Positions 11,626 through 22,170 of a stretch of 64,000 nt of DNA are shown one piece after another. The stretch is from positions 23,622,447-23,686,446 of the forward strand of contig NC_079216.1 in assembly GCF_029633865.1 (NCBI RefSeq), written 5' to 3'. Each line of letters begins with the position of its first letter. Positions within the stretch are counted from its first letter, which is position 1. Source of the stretch: Lampris incognitus. Taxonomy: Eukaryota > Chordata > Actinopteri > Lampriformes > Lampridae. Below the pieces are notes generated by a model. It saw only the letters and a list, made by a program, of their open reading frames with translations. It searched no databases and was not told the origin of the DNA. A program made the translations under genes and the position numbers.

Positions 11626-12085
11626 AAACCAGGTAGCATAGTGGTCTATTCTGTTGCCTCTCAACGTGGGGATCCCAGTTTGAACCCTCGCGTTACCTCC
11701 GGCTTGGTCGGGCGTCCCTACAGACACAATTGGCCATGTCTGCGGACGGCAAGCCAGATGTGGGTATGTGTACTGGTCGCTGCACTAGTGCCTCCTCTGG
11801 TCGGTCAGGGCGCCTGTTTGGGGTAGAGGGGGACTGGGGGGGAATAGCATGATCCTCCCACATGCTACGTCCCCCTGGCGAAACTCCTCACTGTCAGGTG
11901 AAAAGAAGTGGCTGGCAACTCAACATGTATTGGAGGAGGCATGTGGTAGTCTGCAGCCCTCCCTGGATTGGCAGAGGGGGTGGAGCAGCAACTGGGACGG
12001 CTCAAAAGAGCGGGGTAATTGGACAGGTACAATTGGGGAGAAAAGGGGGGGGGGTCCAAAAAAAAAGAAAAGAAAGAAAGAATGA
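11626..12085 (+). mobile_element. tRNA-derived SINE (family A), copy A1
   Basis: The head resembles a tRNA: GTAGCATAGTGGTCTATTC as A-box region, then TTTGAACCCTCG as a degraded B box. The body has GACACAATTGGCC, GATCCTCCCACATGC and TGGAGGAGGCATGTGGTAGT. The tail is A/G-rich. Five more copies occur in the window. It sits in hAT-A, on the far side of the LINE. Confidence 0.85.
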
Positions 12086-12099
12086 AAATGAGCCGATAA

Positions 12100-13006
12100 T
12101 GATGGGTGGCCCGATCGATCAAAGCATAACCAGTGACAACCATGTACGCCTCCATACTCTCCAAGGTCCAAATGTCCAACGTGAAAATTAAGGCAGTTGA
12201 GTTTTCAACGAGAGCTAAAATTTGGTCTCACACATTGCTGTACTTCAGAGACAGGGCGTGTGAAACACTAGAGCATTTTTGGGCTCCATCATCTTCATTC
12301 ATTTTCTGAAGCCTTCGCCTTAGACTATGTTAATGGGTCTCATATCCATAGCGATAAACTCTAATATTGCATCTGTTATGTCTCTCTTTTCTCGGTTGTT
12401 TGTTTTTGGAACTGTAGGGTCTGCTGTGCAGTTTTGGGTGTGGCTGAGGATGTTGATGGCTGCAATACCTGGGGATGCACCTATTGACAAGTTATTAGGC
12501 TTTTTTATGCCAGTAATTGCCTTAGCCCCAGATGTTCCCACATTACTCCTTTGGTTTTATTTTAATTATTCGGATCAGGTGCAACCATTTACCAAGCAAA
12601 GTAAGTGCACGTTTTTTATCATGTGTAACGTTAATGTTTAAATGGCGGATAAAAGCAGCTTGATAATGGCGACTGGAAAACAGACACGAGCTAAGTTTGC
12701 TAGCTAGTATAATCTTGTTTTTTTTACACCGTATAAGAATAGCCTACTACTTACAGCACTCAAATGATTTATCATGCTTGTTGTGCCACCGTAGTAGGCC
12801 AGTTTAAAACTGCATATTTTGCACACTGCCTTGTCATCACTCAATTCGACATTTTGTCTTCCCTTTAACGGCCAAGGTGAACTGAAGCGTGACGTCACTG
12901 CTGTGAGTGAGAGGGATGTCAGGCGTCGCAGCTGAGACAGTATATATTTCCACATTTTAACAGTGCAATTAAAAAGTATAGATATAGCACAACAATGGGC
13001 TGACAA
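12100..13006 (-). pseudogene. ZBED-type hAT transposase fragment (hAT-B)
   Basis: The frame at 12704-13006 has VCKICSFKLAYYGGTTSMINHL, a BED finger lacking a clear final His. Next (12320-12541) comes REKRDITDAILEFIAMDMRP followed by INIV, and then (12100-12180) TLDIWTLESMEAYMVVTG. These are successive blocks of ZBED/hAT proteins. The frames are separated by shifts and the catalytic core is absent, so only the N-terminal third is left. Confidence 0.75.
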
Positions 13007-13447
13007 ATGTATTTTGCAATTCGCCTTTATTGATAGCCTACATTAAAAAAACAAAACAAAAAAACTAATATCCGAATCCCAAATTTGAAACCAAATACCT
13101 AGCCAACGAACAAATATCCAAATAGTCGGGTCCAGGCTTACTTAATTTCCTGCTTTTAAATGTGGATAAAACTGAGATGCTGATCTTTGGCCCTGCTAGA
13201 CACAGATACCAAGTTGATCAAGAAACAGTAACAATCGACAGCTCTGATTTCACAAAGTGTGACAGCCAAAAATCTTGGTGTTGCGTTTGATCCCAGCCTT
13301 TCCTTTAATAAGCACATTTAAGAAATCCCCTAGACTGCCTTTTTTCACTTACGTAACAGTTAAAATTTGGTCTTTCCTTTCCATGGCTGACACAGAGACA
13401 CTAATACATGCATTTGCTTCATCCAGACTTCATTATTGTAATGTACT

Positions 13448-13649
13448 CAAGGCTCAACGTTTTCGGTTTTTATTTTTCAAAGCCATCCAGCATGCCGAAT
13501 TTCGCCACAAGAGGACATTGTTACATAACCTCACATGAAAAGGAACAACTTTTGGATCCGTGGAAACATTTAAATCCGGGTGAAAATGAGTTTAAAAATC
13601 TGGGTATTTTTCAGTGAAAATCGGTAAAAACCAAAAACGCTGAGCTTTG
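13448..13649. mobile_element. 202-bp hAT-type MITE with 8-bp target duplication
   Basis: Begins CAAGGCTCAACGTTTTCGG and ends with the complement of CAAAGCTCAGCGTTTTTGG. It is flanked on both sides by AATGTACT (13440-13447 and 13650-13657). The 8-bp duplication and short inverted ends point to a non-autonomous hAT element inserted into the L2 copy. Confidence 0.85.
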
Positions 13650-13661
13650 AATGTACTGTAC

Positions 13662-13945
13662 ATGCGGGCGGCATGGCTCAGGAGGTATAGCAGGTCATCT
13701 AGTAATCGGAAGGTCACTGGTTCGCTCTCCGGCTCTTGCGGAGAGCATGTCGAAGCGTCCTTGACCAAGACACTGAAAGCATAACTGCTCCTGATGGGCA
13801 GGTTGGCACCTTGCATGGCAGCCTCCGCCATCAGTGTATGAATGTGTGTGTCAATGGGTGAATGTGAGACACACTGTAAAGCACTTTGAGTGGTCAGTAG
13901 ACCAGAAAAGTGCTATATAAAAGCAATCCATTTACCATTTACTGT
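13662..13945 (+). mobile_element. tRNA-derived SINE (family C)
   Basis: The head GGCATGGCTCAGGAGGTATA and a B-box-like GGTTCGCTCTCC are followed by GTCGAAGCGTCCTTGACC. The tail is GTAAAGCACTTTGAGTGGTC and GTGCTATATAAAAGCAATCC. The tail type is shared with fish V-SINE-like elements. It lies directly next to the MITE, and then the L2 sequence resumes. Confidence 0.75.
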
Positions 13946-14399
13946 TTTCAGGTCTGCCACATGCTAGTACTAAAAGTCTTCAGATGGTTCAAAATGCTGC
14001 TGCTAGAATCCTGACTAAAGCTAGAACATTACATTCCATCTCGAGCTCTCCGCTCTCAAAATACAGGGCTCTTGTGTATACCCAAAGTTAAAAAGAGCCA
14101 GCTGGTGACAGGGCCTTTTCCTATCAGAGGCGCTGTTCATGCAGAATAACCTGCCTGCTGCTGTCAGACAACCGGAGTCTATTGACTCCTTTAAATGCAA
14201 ACTTAAAACTCATCTTTTTGCCTTAACCTACATTTAGTTGCCTTTAAATTGAGTACTTCACAACCTGTACTGTATGGGGGGGGGTCGATTTCTGTCTCAA
14301 TGAATTTACCATGCACTGTTCTGCCGACGAGATTATATAGAGTACAGATTACCGACTACTGCGAACTCTTCTCTTCTTTCACGTCTTTTGCCACCCTGA

Positions 14400-14790
14400 A
14401 TGTCTTCTCCTATGTATATGAATGGTGTGATGTGAGTCTCCCCCGTGTGCACTCTTGTCTTTCCTCCTCCCAGGTTTCCATGGTGATGGTGGTCACCACC
14501 TGGACACTGCTTGGCATCCCCCTCATTACATTTTGTTATATATATATCTTATAAGACCACATAATTTTGTTATCCTGTTTCAATGTTATATCCTTCTCTC
14601 ACTCCGAGGTCTGACTTATGTTTTTTCTTGTCTCTTCTCCCATGTGTGTGGTGTGATGTCAGTCTCCCATATGCATATGGTGGTCGCGTGGCTCAGGTCC
14701 TGGGCTGTTCCGGCGACATCCTCCTACTCATATGCTTCATATATGTTATAATTCCATGATGATTCTGTTATCCTCTTTCAATGTTCTATT
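14400..14790 (+). repeat. Tandem segments in the L2-like 3' UTR
   Basis: A block starting GTGTGATGTGAGTCTCCC and running to CCTTCTCTCACTC is followed by a diverged second unit. The minus copy has the same two units at about 26100-26470. This is a family trait, not a local duplication. Confidence 0.65.
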
Positions 14791-15199
14791 CTGCACGTTG
14801 TGTTTTATTCTGTAACCCCCATATCCATTGCATGTCTGTCCATCTTGGGAGAACTATCCCTCCTCTGTTGATCTCCCTGTGGTTTTTTCCTAATTTTCTT
14901 TTTTTTTTTAGGATGACGTTCCTTATCTAATGCGAGGGTCTAAGGACGGGATGTTGTATTGCTGCGTTGCTTATTGACACCTATGTCCTATCGTACTTGA
15001 ACCTAGTTTTTTGGCACTTACTTGCGTTGCAGTCTCCTGACTAGATCCTTGCTTGTGCTGTATTAACTCTCAGACGTATGTCGCTTTGGATAAAAGCATC
15101 TAGCTAAATGAAATTGTAACATTGTAAATTGTAATATTGTAAAGCCAACTGAGGCAAATTTGTAATTTGGGATATTGGGCTATACAATTAAAACTGACG

Positions 15200-15852
15200 A
15201 CCATAATTTCTTGATACACACCCAACCAGAGCAAGCTGTGACACCTACTGCTCTGTCAACTCAAGACACAAAGTAAACAACCCGCACGGCTCTGAGAGCC
15301 ATGTCAAATGATTACCCCATCACATAACAGTCGGTGATTGTCAGCTGCACATGTACTTTGTCACAGCTCATTCTACACGACATATCTTGGTGAATGTCTT
15401 TGGGGGGAAGGGCAAACACAACCAGGACACCTGTTGCCGTTTTAAGTAACTGACTGTAGCGGGTTGATTGGAGGGGGGATATGTTAGCTTTGACGGCTAA
15501 TGCTAGTTAGATCTTTGAGGGGGTTTGTGTTGCAGAATTCATTTAAAAAACGCAGTATATTTCCACCACGTACTTGCCACCAGTTACTCGAGGGAACTTG
15601 AGAAATATAAAATCTGACAAAATGACAAACGCTCTTGAACGCCCCGTCTGTGGATAAATAAACATTTGGAGTTAACATTTGGCACAGCTAACGAGTTGAT
15701 CTGGCTTGTGCGGCAGTGCGAACACGAACAAACTAAAGTTAGCTAGCGGTTAGCTTAGCAAAGAGGCGATGTGCTTTTTGTTTTATAACAACACATAAAC
15801 AAATCTACGCAGGAGCAAACGTTTGCTCGACAACCCGGACGAATAAGCCTAC
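15200..15852. other. Unannotated, possible first intron of a minus-strand gene
   Basis: No transposon words. It contains GTTAGCTAGCGGTTAGCTTAG and CpGs near its right side, as seen around fish transcription starts. No convincing second exon is found. Confidence 0.3.
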
Positions 15853-16200
15853 CTTCAGTAAGTCAAATAATTGGAACAGCGGAAAGCGTTGTTGAACACG
15901 TTAGCGATGTGGATCCACACCATAGTCCGGTCCTGCAGTGGCGCTGCTGCCATCTTGATCCGTGAGAAGACACCGAGTTGGGCTCCGCAGAAGTGAAGCT
16001 TTAATATAACGCCCAAAACTCTACATATTACTCCTACTACGACTAGCCATGATCCGTAACTCAGACAGCCGTTCAAGTTGTTACAAACAGCCCCTCTTAT
16101 TTCCACTTGAGACAACGAATCCGTGTTTCTAAACTTTTGCGTTAAATACGCCTTGTCCGCTAGCGTCGGCTTTGGACTAAGCTGTAGCTGGCTGGCTGTC
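15853..16200 (-). promoter_or_regulatory. Candidate promoter and first exon, unidentified gene
   Basis: On the minus strand the region is CpG-containing and free of repeats. At 15959-15951 it has AAGATGGCA, an ATG in strong context that also matches a YY1 initiator motif. A 32-codon frame starts MAAAPLQDRTMVWIHIANVF and stops two bases before a good donor (AAG|GTAGGC, exon end 15853). The stop right at the splice site suggests either an upstream ORF in a 5' UTR exon or a YY1 site in a noncoding exon. No downstream exon in the window joins to it, and I do not recognise the protein. Confidence 0.4.
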
Positions 16201-16221
16201 TTGTTGCCTCTCCGCATGTGG

Positions 16222-16401
16222 GGAGGGAGGGAGAGAGCTAGAGAGAGAGAGAGCGAGAGAGAGAGCGAGAGAGAGAGCGAGAGAGAGAGCGAGAGAGAGA
16301 GCGAGCGAGAGAGCGAGCGAGAGAGCGAGCGAGAGAGCGAGCGAGAGAGCGAGCGAGAGAGCGAGCGAGAGAGCGAGCGAGCGAGAGAGCGAGCGAGAGA
16401 G
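16222..16401. repeat. GA/GAGC satellite-like microsatellite
   Basis: A 180-bp purine tract of 12-bp units, first GAGAGAGAGAGC-like and then GAGCGAGCGAGA-like. The long open frames across it (repeating RES/SRS) are artefacts of the repeat. Confidence 0.95.
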
Positions 16402-16404
16402 TTG

Positions 16405-18131
16405 GTATCAGAGGGAAACTTCTCCATTTTTTCATCGATTTTATTGTCATTTAACAACGACTGGGCCCAGATATGGCAAGAATTTCAAGTACACTCCACC
16501 GTCATGAGGGTTAAGCACTTGTTGTCACAGAAGTGACATCTTGTCAGGGAGTTAAGTAGCGAAGGAGCTGGTTGAATAGATTTTGGAAATAAAATCTTTG
16601 ATTTCATGTTCCCCGCTACCCAGAATTGGATTAAGTGGGTGTGATAGGATTCCATGTCCGGTATTATGGAAGGTCGGAGAAAAAAAAATAGAGGGAGAAA
16701 TCTACTTATCCATGGAGTTCTGGCTCTGCCAACTGTTTTATTTGCATATTGCATACAAGTATTTGTAATCTTGTCGATTTATCAAGACAACGCTGACGAG
16801 TAAAAAAAAACGGCATCTTACTTATATGTATAAAAAAAAAACATACAAACTGAAAGTTTGTCGAACTCGGGACATACAGGACAGAATCCCGGGTGTCATA
16901 TCAAAGCTCTGACGCATTGGACCGGAGAACCGATGACGTCACAACAAGAAAAAATTGAGCAAAAAAACCCGCACGTTCACTAAATAACTTGTTACATATC
17001 CATCTAGAACGTAAATGTCATTAAAATATTTAGCATAAAGTTTTCCCACGGGTCTCCATGTTTTTTGTTCCCCTCCCCCCGCACACAGTAAACAGCCTGA
17101 ACACATGACGTCTTAAATCGGAAAATTTCCAATTTGAAAATATCTGAATTCTGCGTTGTCTTTGCGCTTTGAAACATCTCAATTCCGAGCTCTTTCCCCA
17201 GAATTAAAACAACTATGCCCTTGTTAATACTTTGTTGTGAAATCCCTCCGCGTGGAAAAAAAATCTTGAGAGACAAACAAAAGTTACAGGAAGTAATCAT
17301 AGCATTAACATAACTTGGAAATAAGCAAAAGTGCTGCGTGGAAAGAATTCTTTATTGACCATGTAGTTGAAGTTCAAGACAAACACTGATGTAATAGATG
17401 TAATTAGTCATGAATGCATGTCGTTAATGGGGGCAGGTGGGACATAATTTGACAAGGGTTCAGTGACTAAATGTTAGCCAAATAGATTGCAGCTAAGTGA
17501 CAATTTATGTTATTTAGAGGATATATGACTGTGAAATATGCACTAACAGTGTCATTAGCAAAAGCAAACTGGGAAAGTGCTCATAAAACATTAATATTCT
17601 ACAATGACCATGAACCACTACAATCATCATACACTGATAAAATAAATAAATAAACGTAATGTAAAAATTCAAGTTGGTCCACAACATTCTAGTTACCCTT
17701 CAAAACTCCTCACTGGATCACAAATTACGTTCCTCTTCTGTGATATACAGTAACTTGCAAGATTGCCATTTTGGTCGATACAGCATGCAGTAAGGTGTTT
17801 TACGGTACATTTAACATCTGTGCTATCTGCGACCATTGTCACTACATTTTATGAAACACAAAGTGACAGTAACAGTTATCTTAGGGATGCAATTCTGAGG
17901 CCTGAGAGTTTATCAAATAAGCAACACTGTAAGCAGTAGCAAGTGTTAGACACTTTTTTTAAAATTATGTTAATTTGAGATGCATAATCTGGTGGCGCCT
18001 GCTTTTAGTGCCAATTTCTGTGCCCTTTATGAAAAGAAATAGTTTGGAATTTTCAAAGTCGATCCCTATTTTAAATTCACCACTCTTGTTACACCCAGCC
18101 ACTGAGGATACATAAGCCAGGGCATTCTTAG
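16405..18131. other. Unique noncoding sequence
   Basis: About 1.7 kb with no credible coding frame and no transposon end that I recognise. There are small A-runs at 16680 and 16802-16840 and an (AAAT)n stretch near 17640. It could be intergenic sequence between tcp11l1 and the candidate gene at 15.9 kb. Confidence 0.4.
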
Positions 18132-18399
18132 TGCCGGTACCAAGCCCGGATAAATGAGGAGTCAGAAAGTCAGAAAGGGCATCCAGCATAAAACCTTTGC
18201 CAAATCAAATATGCAGATCAGAAATCAGATTTCCAAACTGGATTGGTCGAGGCCCAGGTTACCAACGACCACCACCGGTACTGTTGGCCTAGGAGGGTGC
18301 CAGTGGAAACTATGCTACTGTTGGATGAAGGAGAAGGAGAGGGGGAAGGCATGTCCAGAGGCAGCGAGACAAGAGGAAGGGTATGAGTGTGGAGGTGGG

Positions 18400-19110
18400 A
18401 GTCATAACTTTGAATGTTGGCACTATGACCAGTAAAGGGAGAGAGTTGGCTGATATGATGGAGTGAAGGAAGGTAGATATACTGTATGCGCAAGAGACCA
18501 GGTAGAAGTGGAGTAAGGCCAAGAGCATCGGAGGTGGGTTTAAACTCTTCTACCATGGTGCAGATGGGAGGAGAAGTGGGGTAGGGGTAATTCTGAAGGA
18601 AGAGTATGTCAACAGTGCGTTTGGAGGCCTACAGCGTCGGACAGAGTGATGAGTATGAAACTGGAAAACGAAGGTGTGAAGATGTATGTTATCAGTGCAT
18701 GATGGAGTTCAGTGTGAGATGGAAGAGAAAGAAGAATTCTGGAATGTGTTGGATGAAGTGGTGGAGAGTGTTCCCAAGGAGGAGAGAGTGGTGACTGGAG
18801 CGGACTTCAACGGGCATGTTGGTGAAGGGAACAGAGGTGATGAGGAGGTGATGGGTATGTACAGTGTCAAGCAGAGACATGTGGAAGGACAGATGGTTGT
18901 GGATTTAGCAAAAAGGATGGAAATGGCTGTAGTGACATATTTCAAGAAGAGGGAGGAACACAGGATGACCTATAAGAGTTGAGGAAAGTGTACACAGGTG
19001 GACTACATCTTATATAGGAGCATGATCTGAAAGGGATTGGAGACTGCAAGGTAGTGACAGGGGAGAACATAGCTAGGCAGCATCGGATGGTGGTCTGTAG
19101 GATGACTTTG
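18400..19110 (+). pseudogene. RTE endonuclease region, broken
   Basis: [18 protein letters not shown], an AQETR block, [18 protein letters not shown] and then VVTGADFNGHVGEGNRGDEE and YFKKREEHRMTYKS are the ordered blocks of the RTE apurinic-like endonuclease. The frames are broken by stops at several points. Confidence 0.8.
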
Positions 19111-19130
19111 GTGATCAGGAAGAGGAAGAG

Positions 19131-19535
19131 TGGGCGTCCGGGTAGCGTAGTGGTCTATTCCGTTGCCTACCAACACAGGGATCGCCGGGTCAAATCCCCG
19201 TGTTACCTCCGGCAGGTGGGAAGCCAGATGTGGGTATGTGTCCTAGTTGCTGCACTCGCACCTCCTCTGGCCAGTCGGGGCACCTATTCAGGGGGAAGGG
19301 GGAACTGGGGGGAATAGCGTGATCCTCCCACAGACTATGTCCTCCTGGTGAAACTCCTCACTGTCAGGTGTAAAGAAGCGGCTGGAGACTCCACATGTAT
19401 CGGAGGAGGCATGTGGTAGTCTGCAGCCCTCCCTGAATCAGCAGAGGGGGTGGAGCAGTGACTGGGATGGCTCGGAAGAGTGGGGTAATTCACCAGATAC
19501 AATTGGGGGGAAAACGGGGGGAAATTTTAAAAAAC
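19131..19535 (+). mobile_element. tRNA-derived SINE (family A), copy A2, with 12-bp target duplication
   Basis: Starts TGGGCGTCCGGGTAGCGTAG and ends in an A-rich tail. It is flanked by GAAGAGGAAGAG at 19119-19130 and again at 19536-19547, a clean target-site duplication. Inserted in the RTE copy. Confidence 0.9.
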
Positions 19536-19559
19536 GAAGAGGAAGAGAGTAAAGGCAGA

Positions 19560-20254
19560 GCCAAGAATCAAACAGTGGAAGTTGAAGAAGGAAGACTGAT
19601 GTGTGGAGTTCAGGGAGGAGTTAAGACAGGTGCTGCATGGTAGCGAAGGGTTGCCAGATGGCTGGGCAACCACTTCCTCACTAAGCCAAGAAGCTACTTG
19701 GTGTGTCATCTGGACAGAGGAAGGAAGAAGAGGAGACTTGGTGGTGGAAGGAGGAAGTACAACAAAGTATACAGAGGAAGGGTGCCGAGAGAGGTGTGCT
19801 ATTGTATGAGGAAGTTGGGCGTGGCAGAGAAGTATGTAAGAGTGGTGCCGGATATGTATGAGGGCAGTATGACAGTGGTGAGGTGTGTGGTAGGAACGAC
19901 GGGTCCAAGGTGGAGGTGGAATTACATCAAGGATTAGCTCTGAGCCTATTCTTGTTTGCAATGGTGATGGACAGGTTGACGGACAAGATCAGGCAGGAGT
20001 CTCCGTGGACTATGATGTTTGCGGATGACATTGTGATCTGTAGCGAGAGTAGGGTGCAGGTTGAGGGGAGCCTGGAGAGGTGGAGGCATGCACTGCATAG
20101 AAGAAGAATGAAAGTCAGTAAGAGCAAGATGGAATACACACGCATGAACGAGAGGGAGGACAGTGGAATGGTAAGGATGCAAGGAGTAGAGGTGAAAAAG
20201 ATGGATGAGTTTAAATACTTGGGGTCAACTATTCAAAGTGAGAAAGAGAGGTGA
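19560..20254 (+). pseudogene. RTE reverse transcriptase region, broken
   Basis: RPRWRWNYIKD-like text at 19900 is followed in the next frame by LALSLFLFAMVMDRLTDKI and MMFADDIVICSES, where FADD is the catalytic box, and then by KMDEFKYLGSTIQSE. The catalytic Asp pair is kept, but stops and shifts lie upstream. Confidence 0.8.
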
Positions 20255-20330
20255 AGAAGAGAGTGCAAGCGAGTGGGTGGAGAAGAGTGTCAGGAGTTAT
20301 TTGCGACAGAAGGTTACCAGCAAGAGTTAA

Positions 20331-20683
20331 AAAAAAAAGCCACTTCAAGCCACTTTATTTTTGCCATTGTACAGTTGTTCGGTTACAATGAAATTTGTGT
20401 TCTGCATTTAACCCATCCTCTGTATAGGAGCAGTGGTCAGCTGCAGCACCCGGGGACCAACTCCAGCTCTTCTCCCATTGTCTTGGTCAGGGGCACAGAC
20501 AGAAGTATTAACCTTAACATGCATGTCTTTTGATGGTGCGAAGAAACCGGAGCACCCGGAGGAAACCCACGCAGACATGGGCAGAACATGCAAACTCCAC
20601 ACAGAAAGGACCTGGGACAGCTTGGGGTTCGAACCTAGGACCTTCTTGCTGTGAAGGTAATCACTGGGCCACCGTGCCGAGAA
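20331..20683 (-). mobile_element. tRNA-related SINE (family B head, different tail)
   Basis: On the minus strand it starts GGCACGGTGGCCCAGTGATT and GGTTCGAACCCC-like, as in family B. It then passes into CCCGGGTGCTGCAGCTGACC and AAATGCAGAACACAAATTTC, the tail also seen at 7034-7140. Inserted in the RTE copy. Confidence 0.75.
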
Positions 20684-20721
20684 GGTTTACAAGATGGTAG
20701 TGAGACCAGCTATGTTGTGTT

Positions 20722-21057
20722 TTGGAGATGGTGGCACTGATGAAAAGACAGGAGGCAGGGCTGGAGGTGGCAGAGTTGAACATGCTAAGATTTTCACTGG
20801 GAGTGACGAAGGACAGGAGTAGGAACGAGAATATTAGAGGGACAGCTCAGGTTGGACAGTTCGGAGACAAAGTAAGAAAGGCGAGATTGAGATGGTTTGG
20901 CCATGTGAGGAGGACAGATGCTGGGTATATTGGAAGAAGGATGCTGAATATGGAGCTGCCAAGCAAGAGAAAAAGAAGAAGGCCAAAGAAGAGGTTTATG
21001 GATGTGGTGAAGGAGGACATGCAGATGGCTGGCGTGACAGAGGAAGACGCAGAGTAA
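20722..21057 (+). pseudogene. RTE C-terminal block
   Basis: The frame shows AELNMLRFSLGVTKDRSRNE, RGTAQVGQFGDKVRKARLRW then FGHVRRTD, and RPKKRFMDVVKEDMQMAGVT, the conserved C-terminus of RTE polyproteins. It lacks the upstream RT in the same frame. Confidence 0.8.
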
Positions 21058-21170
21058 GATGGACAGGAAGAGGTGGAAACGGATGATTGGCTGTGGTGAC
21101 CCCTAACGGGAGCAGCCAAGAGTAGTAGACTCTTGTAGCGCATATAGATAGATTTCATTTTCACAGTCTG

Positions 21171-21176
21171 TTTATT
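21171..21176 (-). terminator. Candidate distal poly(A) signal for tcp11l1
   Basis: AATAAA on the minus strand, about 1 kb below the stop codon, beyond SINE B3. Other hexamers lie at 21728-21733 and at the stop itself (22171-22176). Confidence 0.35.
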
Positions 21177-21349
21177 CATACTGGACCTGCAGCTCCAGCT
21201 TGCCATGTAGAATTCAATGCAATTAATGGGGTGCATATCTGCAATCAATCCTTGTTCAGTGCCAAAAAAAACCTCAATGCTCTAGCCAAGGCTAACATGA
21301 TGCTACAGCATTCATTATAGTGAATTCTGATGGTCATTTCTTTTATTAG

Positions 21350-21719
21350 GGTGGCACGGTGGCGCAGTGGTTAGCGAGGTTGCCTCACAGCAAGAAGGTC
21401 CTGGGTTCAAGCTTCGGGGTAGTCCAATCTTGGTGGGTCATCCCGGGTCGTCCTCTGTGTGAAGTTTGCATGTTCTCCCCGTGTCTGCATGGGTTTGCTC
21501 CTGGGGCTCCGGTTTCCTCCCACAGTCCAAAGACATGTAGGTCAGGTGAATCGGCCGTACTAAATTGCCCCTAGGTGTGAATGTGTGTTGGCCCTGTGAT
21601 GGCCTGGCGACCTGTCCAGGGTGTCTCCCCGCCTGCCGCCCAATGACTGCTGGAATAGGCTCCAGCATCCCCACGACCCTGAGAGCAGGATAAGCGGTTC
21701 AGATAATGGATGGATGGAT
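21350..21719 (+). mobile_element. tRNA-related SINE (family B), copy B3
   Basis: GGTGGCGCAGTGGTTAGCG (A-box-like), GGGTTCAAGC (B-box-like), a body with GGTTTCCTCCCACAGTCC, and a tail GATAATGGATGGATGGA. If tcp11l1 uses the distal poly(A) signal, this SINE lies antisense within its 3' UTR. Confidence 0.85.
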
Positions 21720-22170
21720 TTCTTTCATTTATTACAGCCGTTTTCCTACTGTGTAACTCCCTGCAACACAGCTTACAAATGATTACCCATGGGAATCTCT
21801 CCGCCATGGCACAGCAAAGCAAACACCAAGATGGAATTTAGAAATTAAAAAAAAGCTGTACATCCTTAAAACAACCACTCACATTTGTTATGGTAGACTG
21901 CTGTAGCATCATGGTAGCTTCGGCAGAGCCATGGAGCACTTCTTTGTACTGAATGAAAATTGCAGATTTGTCCCCAATGTACTACATTAAACTCTAGATT
22001 GTGTGCTGGAGCTGCATTTTCAGCATGAAGAAAAGGATGGAAGATGGGGAAAGTGAACCAGCCTATCTACTATGTGAGCAGTGAGTATAAAATTGGGATA
22101 GACTTTAAAAAATTCCAAAGTATTCCTTTAAACCTCAAACAGTTTTCTGCTCCCCCTCCACAGTTCAGTG

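Larger units (their letters stand above)
7378..12132 (-). mobile_element. Inner hAT-like element (hAT-A), interrupted by a LINE and a SINE
   Basis: The left terminus reads CTAGGGATGCTTCAAG and runs into repeated GATCGG/CCGAT words. The right side, near 12100-12132, shows the same CCGAT-rich composition on the minus strand. A BED zinc finger (11348-11569, minus strand) lies near the right end. The interior is mostly a Jockey-type LINE and SINE A1. The exact right boundary is uncertain because it abuts coding sequence of hAT-B. Confidence 0.4.
6629..13137 (-). mobile_element. Outer hAT-like element (hAT-B), carrying nested insertions
   Basis: The left end reads TAGGGTTGTCCCGATTAC (from about 6629). 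The right end, read inward on the minus strand from about 13137, is similar (GCCTGGACCCGACTATT) and is followed by the TATTTGGTTTC words common at fish hAT ends. A BED-finger and ZBED-type transposase remnant lies on the minus strand at 12100-13006. The element sits exactly in the gap of the L2 copy. The two ends are matched by eye, and I could not fix an 8-bp target duplication. Confidence 0.5.
13138..15199 (+). mobile_element. L2-like LINE, second segment with 3' end
   Basis: Continues the copy broken at 5807. Bases 13145-13440 give the RT C-terminal region (LNVDKTEMLIFGPARH-like). Bases 13950-15199 give the last codons and a long 3' UTR that ends with GAGGCAAATTTGTAATTTGG and GGGCTATACAATTAAAACTG. 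The minus-strand copy has the same end at about 25828-25880. Inside it sit a hAT MITE and a SINE. Confidence 0.85.
18132..21130 (+). mobile_element. RTE-type LINE, nearly full length, interrupted by two SINEs
   Basis: Starts GTGCCGGTACCAAGCCCGG and ends GTGACCCCTAACGGGAGCAG, the termini of an RTE-group LINE. A minus-strand copy of the same family lies at 22925-25265. The coding line runs endonuclease (18400-19110), interruption by SINE A2, RT (19560-20254), SINE B2, and a C-terminal block (20722-21057). Many stops and shifts make it inactive. Confidence 0.85.

Noticed and set aside
11849..12191. Several overlapping 80-110-codon frames on both strands
   Set aside because: They cover SINE A1 and its A/G-rich tail; composition artefacts.
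15855..16457. 200-codon minus-strand frame with a long Arg-Ser/Leu-Ser repeat
   Set aside because: The length comes from translating the GA microsatellite; only the last 32 codons lie in unique sequence.
18632..19002. Host endonuclease gene suggested by the GADFNGHVGEGNRG text
   Set aside because: It lies between RTE termini, in broken frames, with an inverted sister copy at 24.6 kb.
21350..21410. Possible tRNA genes at the heads of family A, B and C SINEs
   Set aside because: A and B boxes are degraded and each head continues into a shared SINE body, so they are SINE promoters and not tRNA genes.
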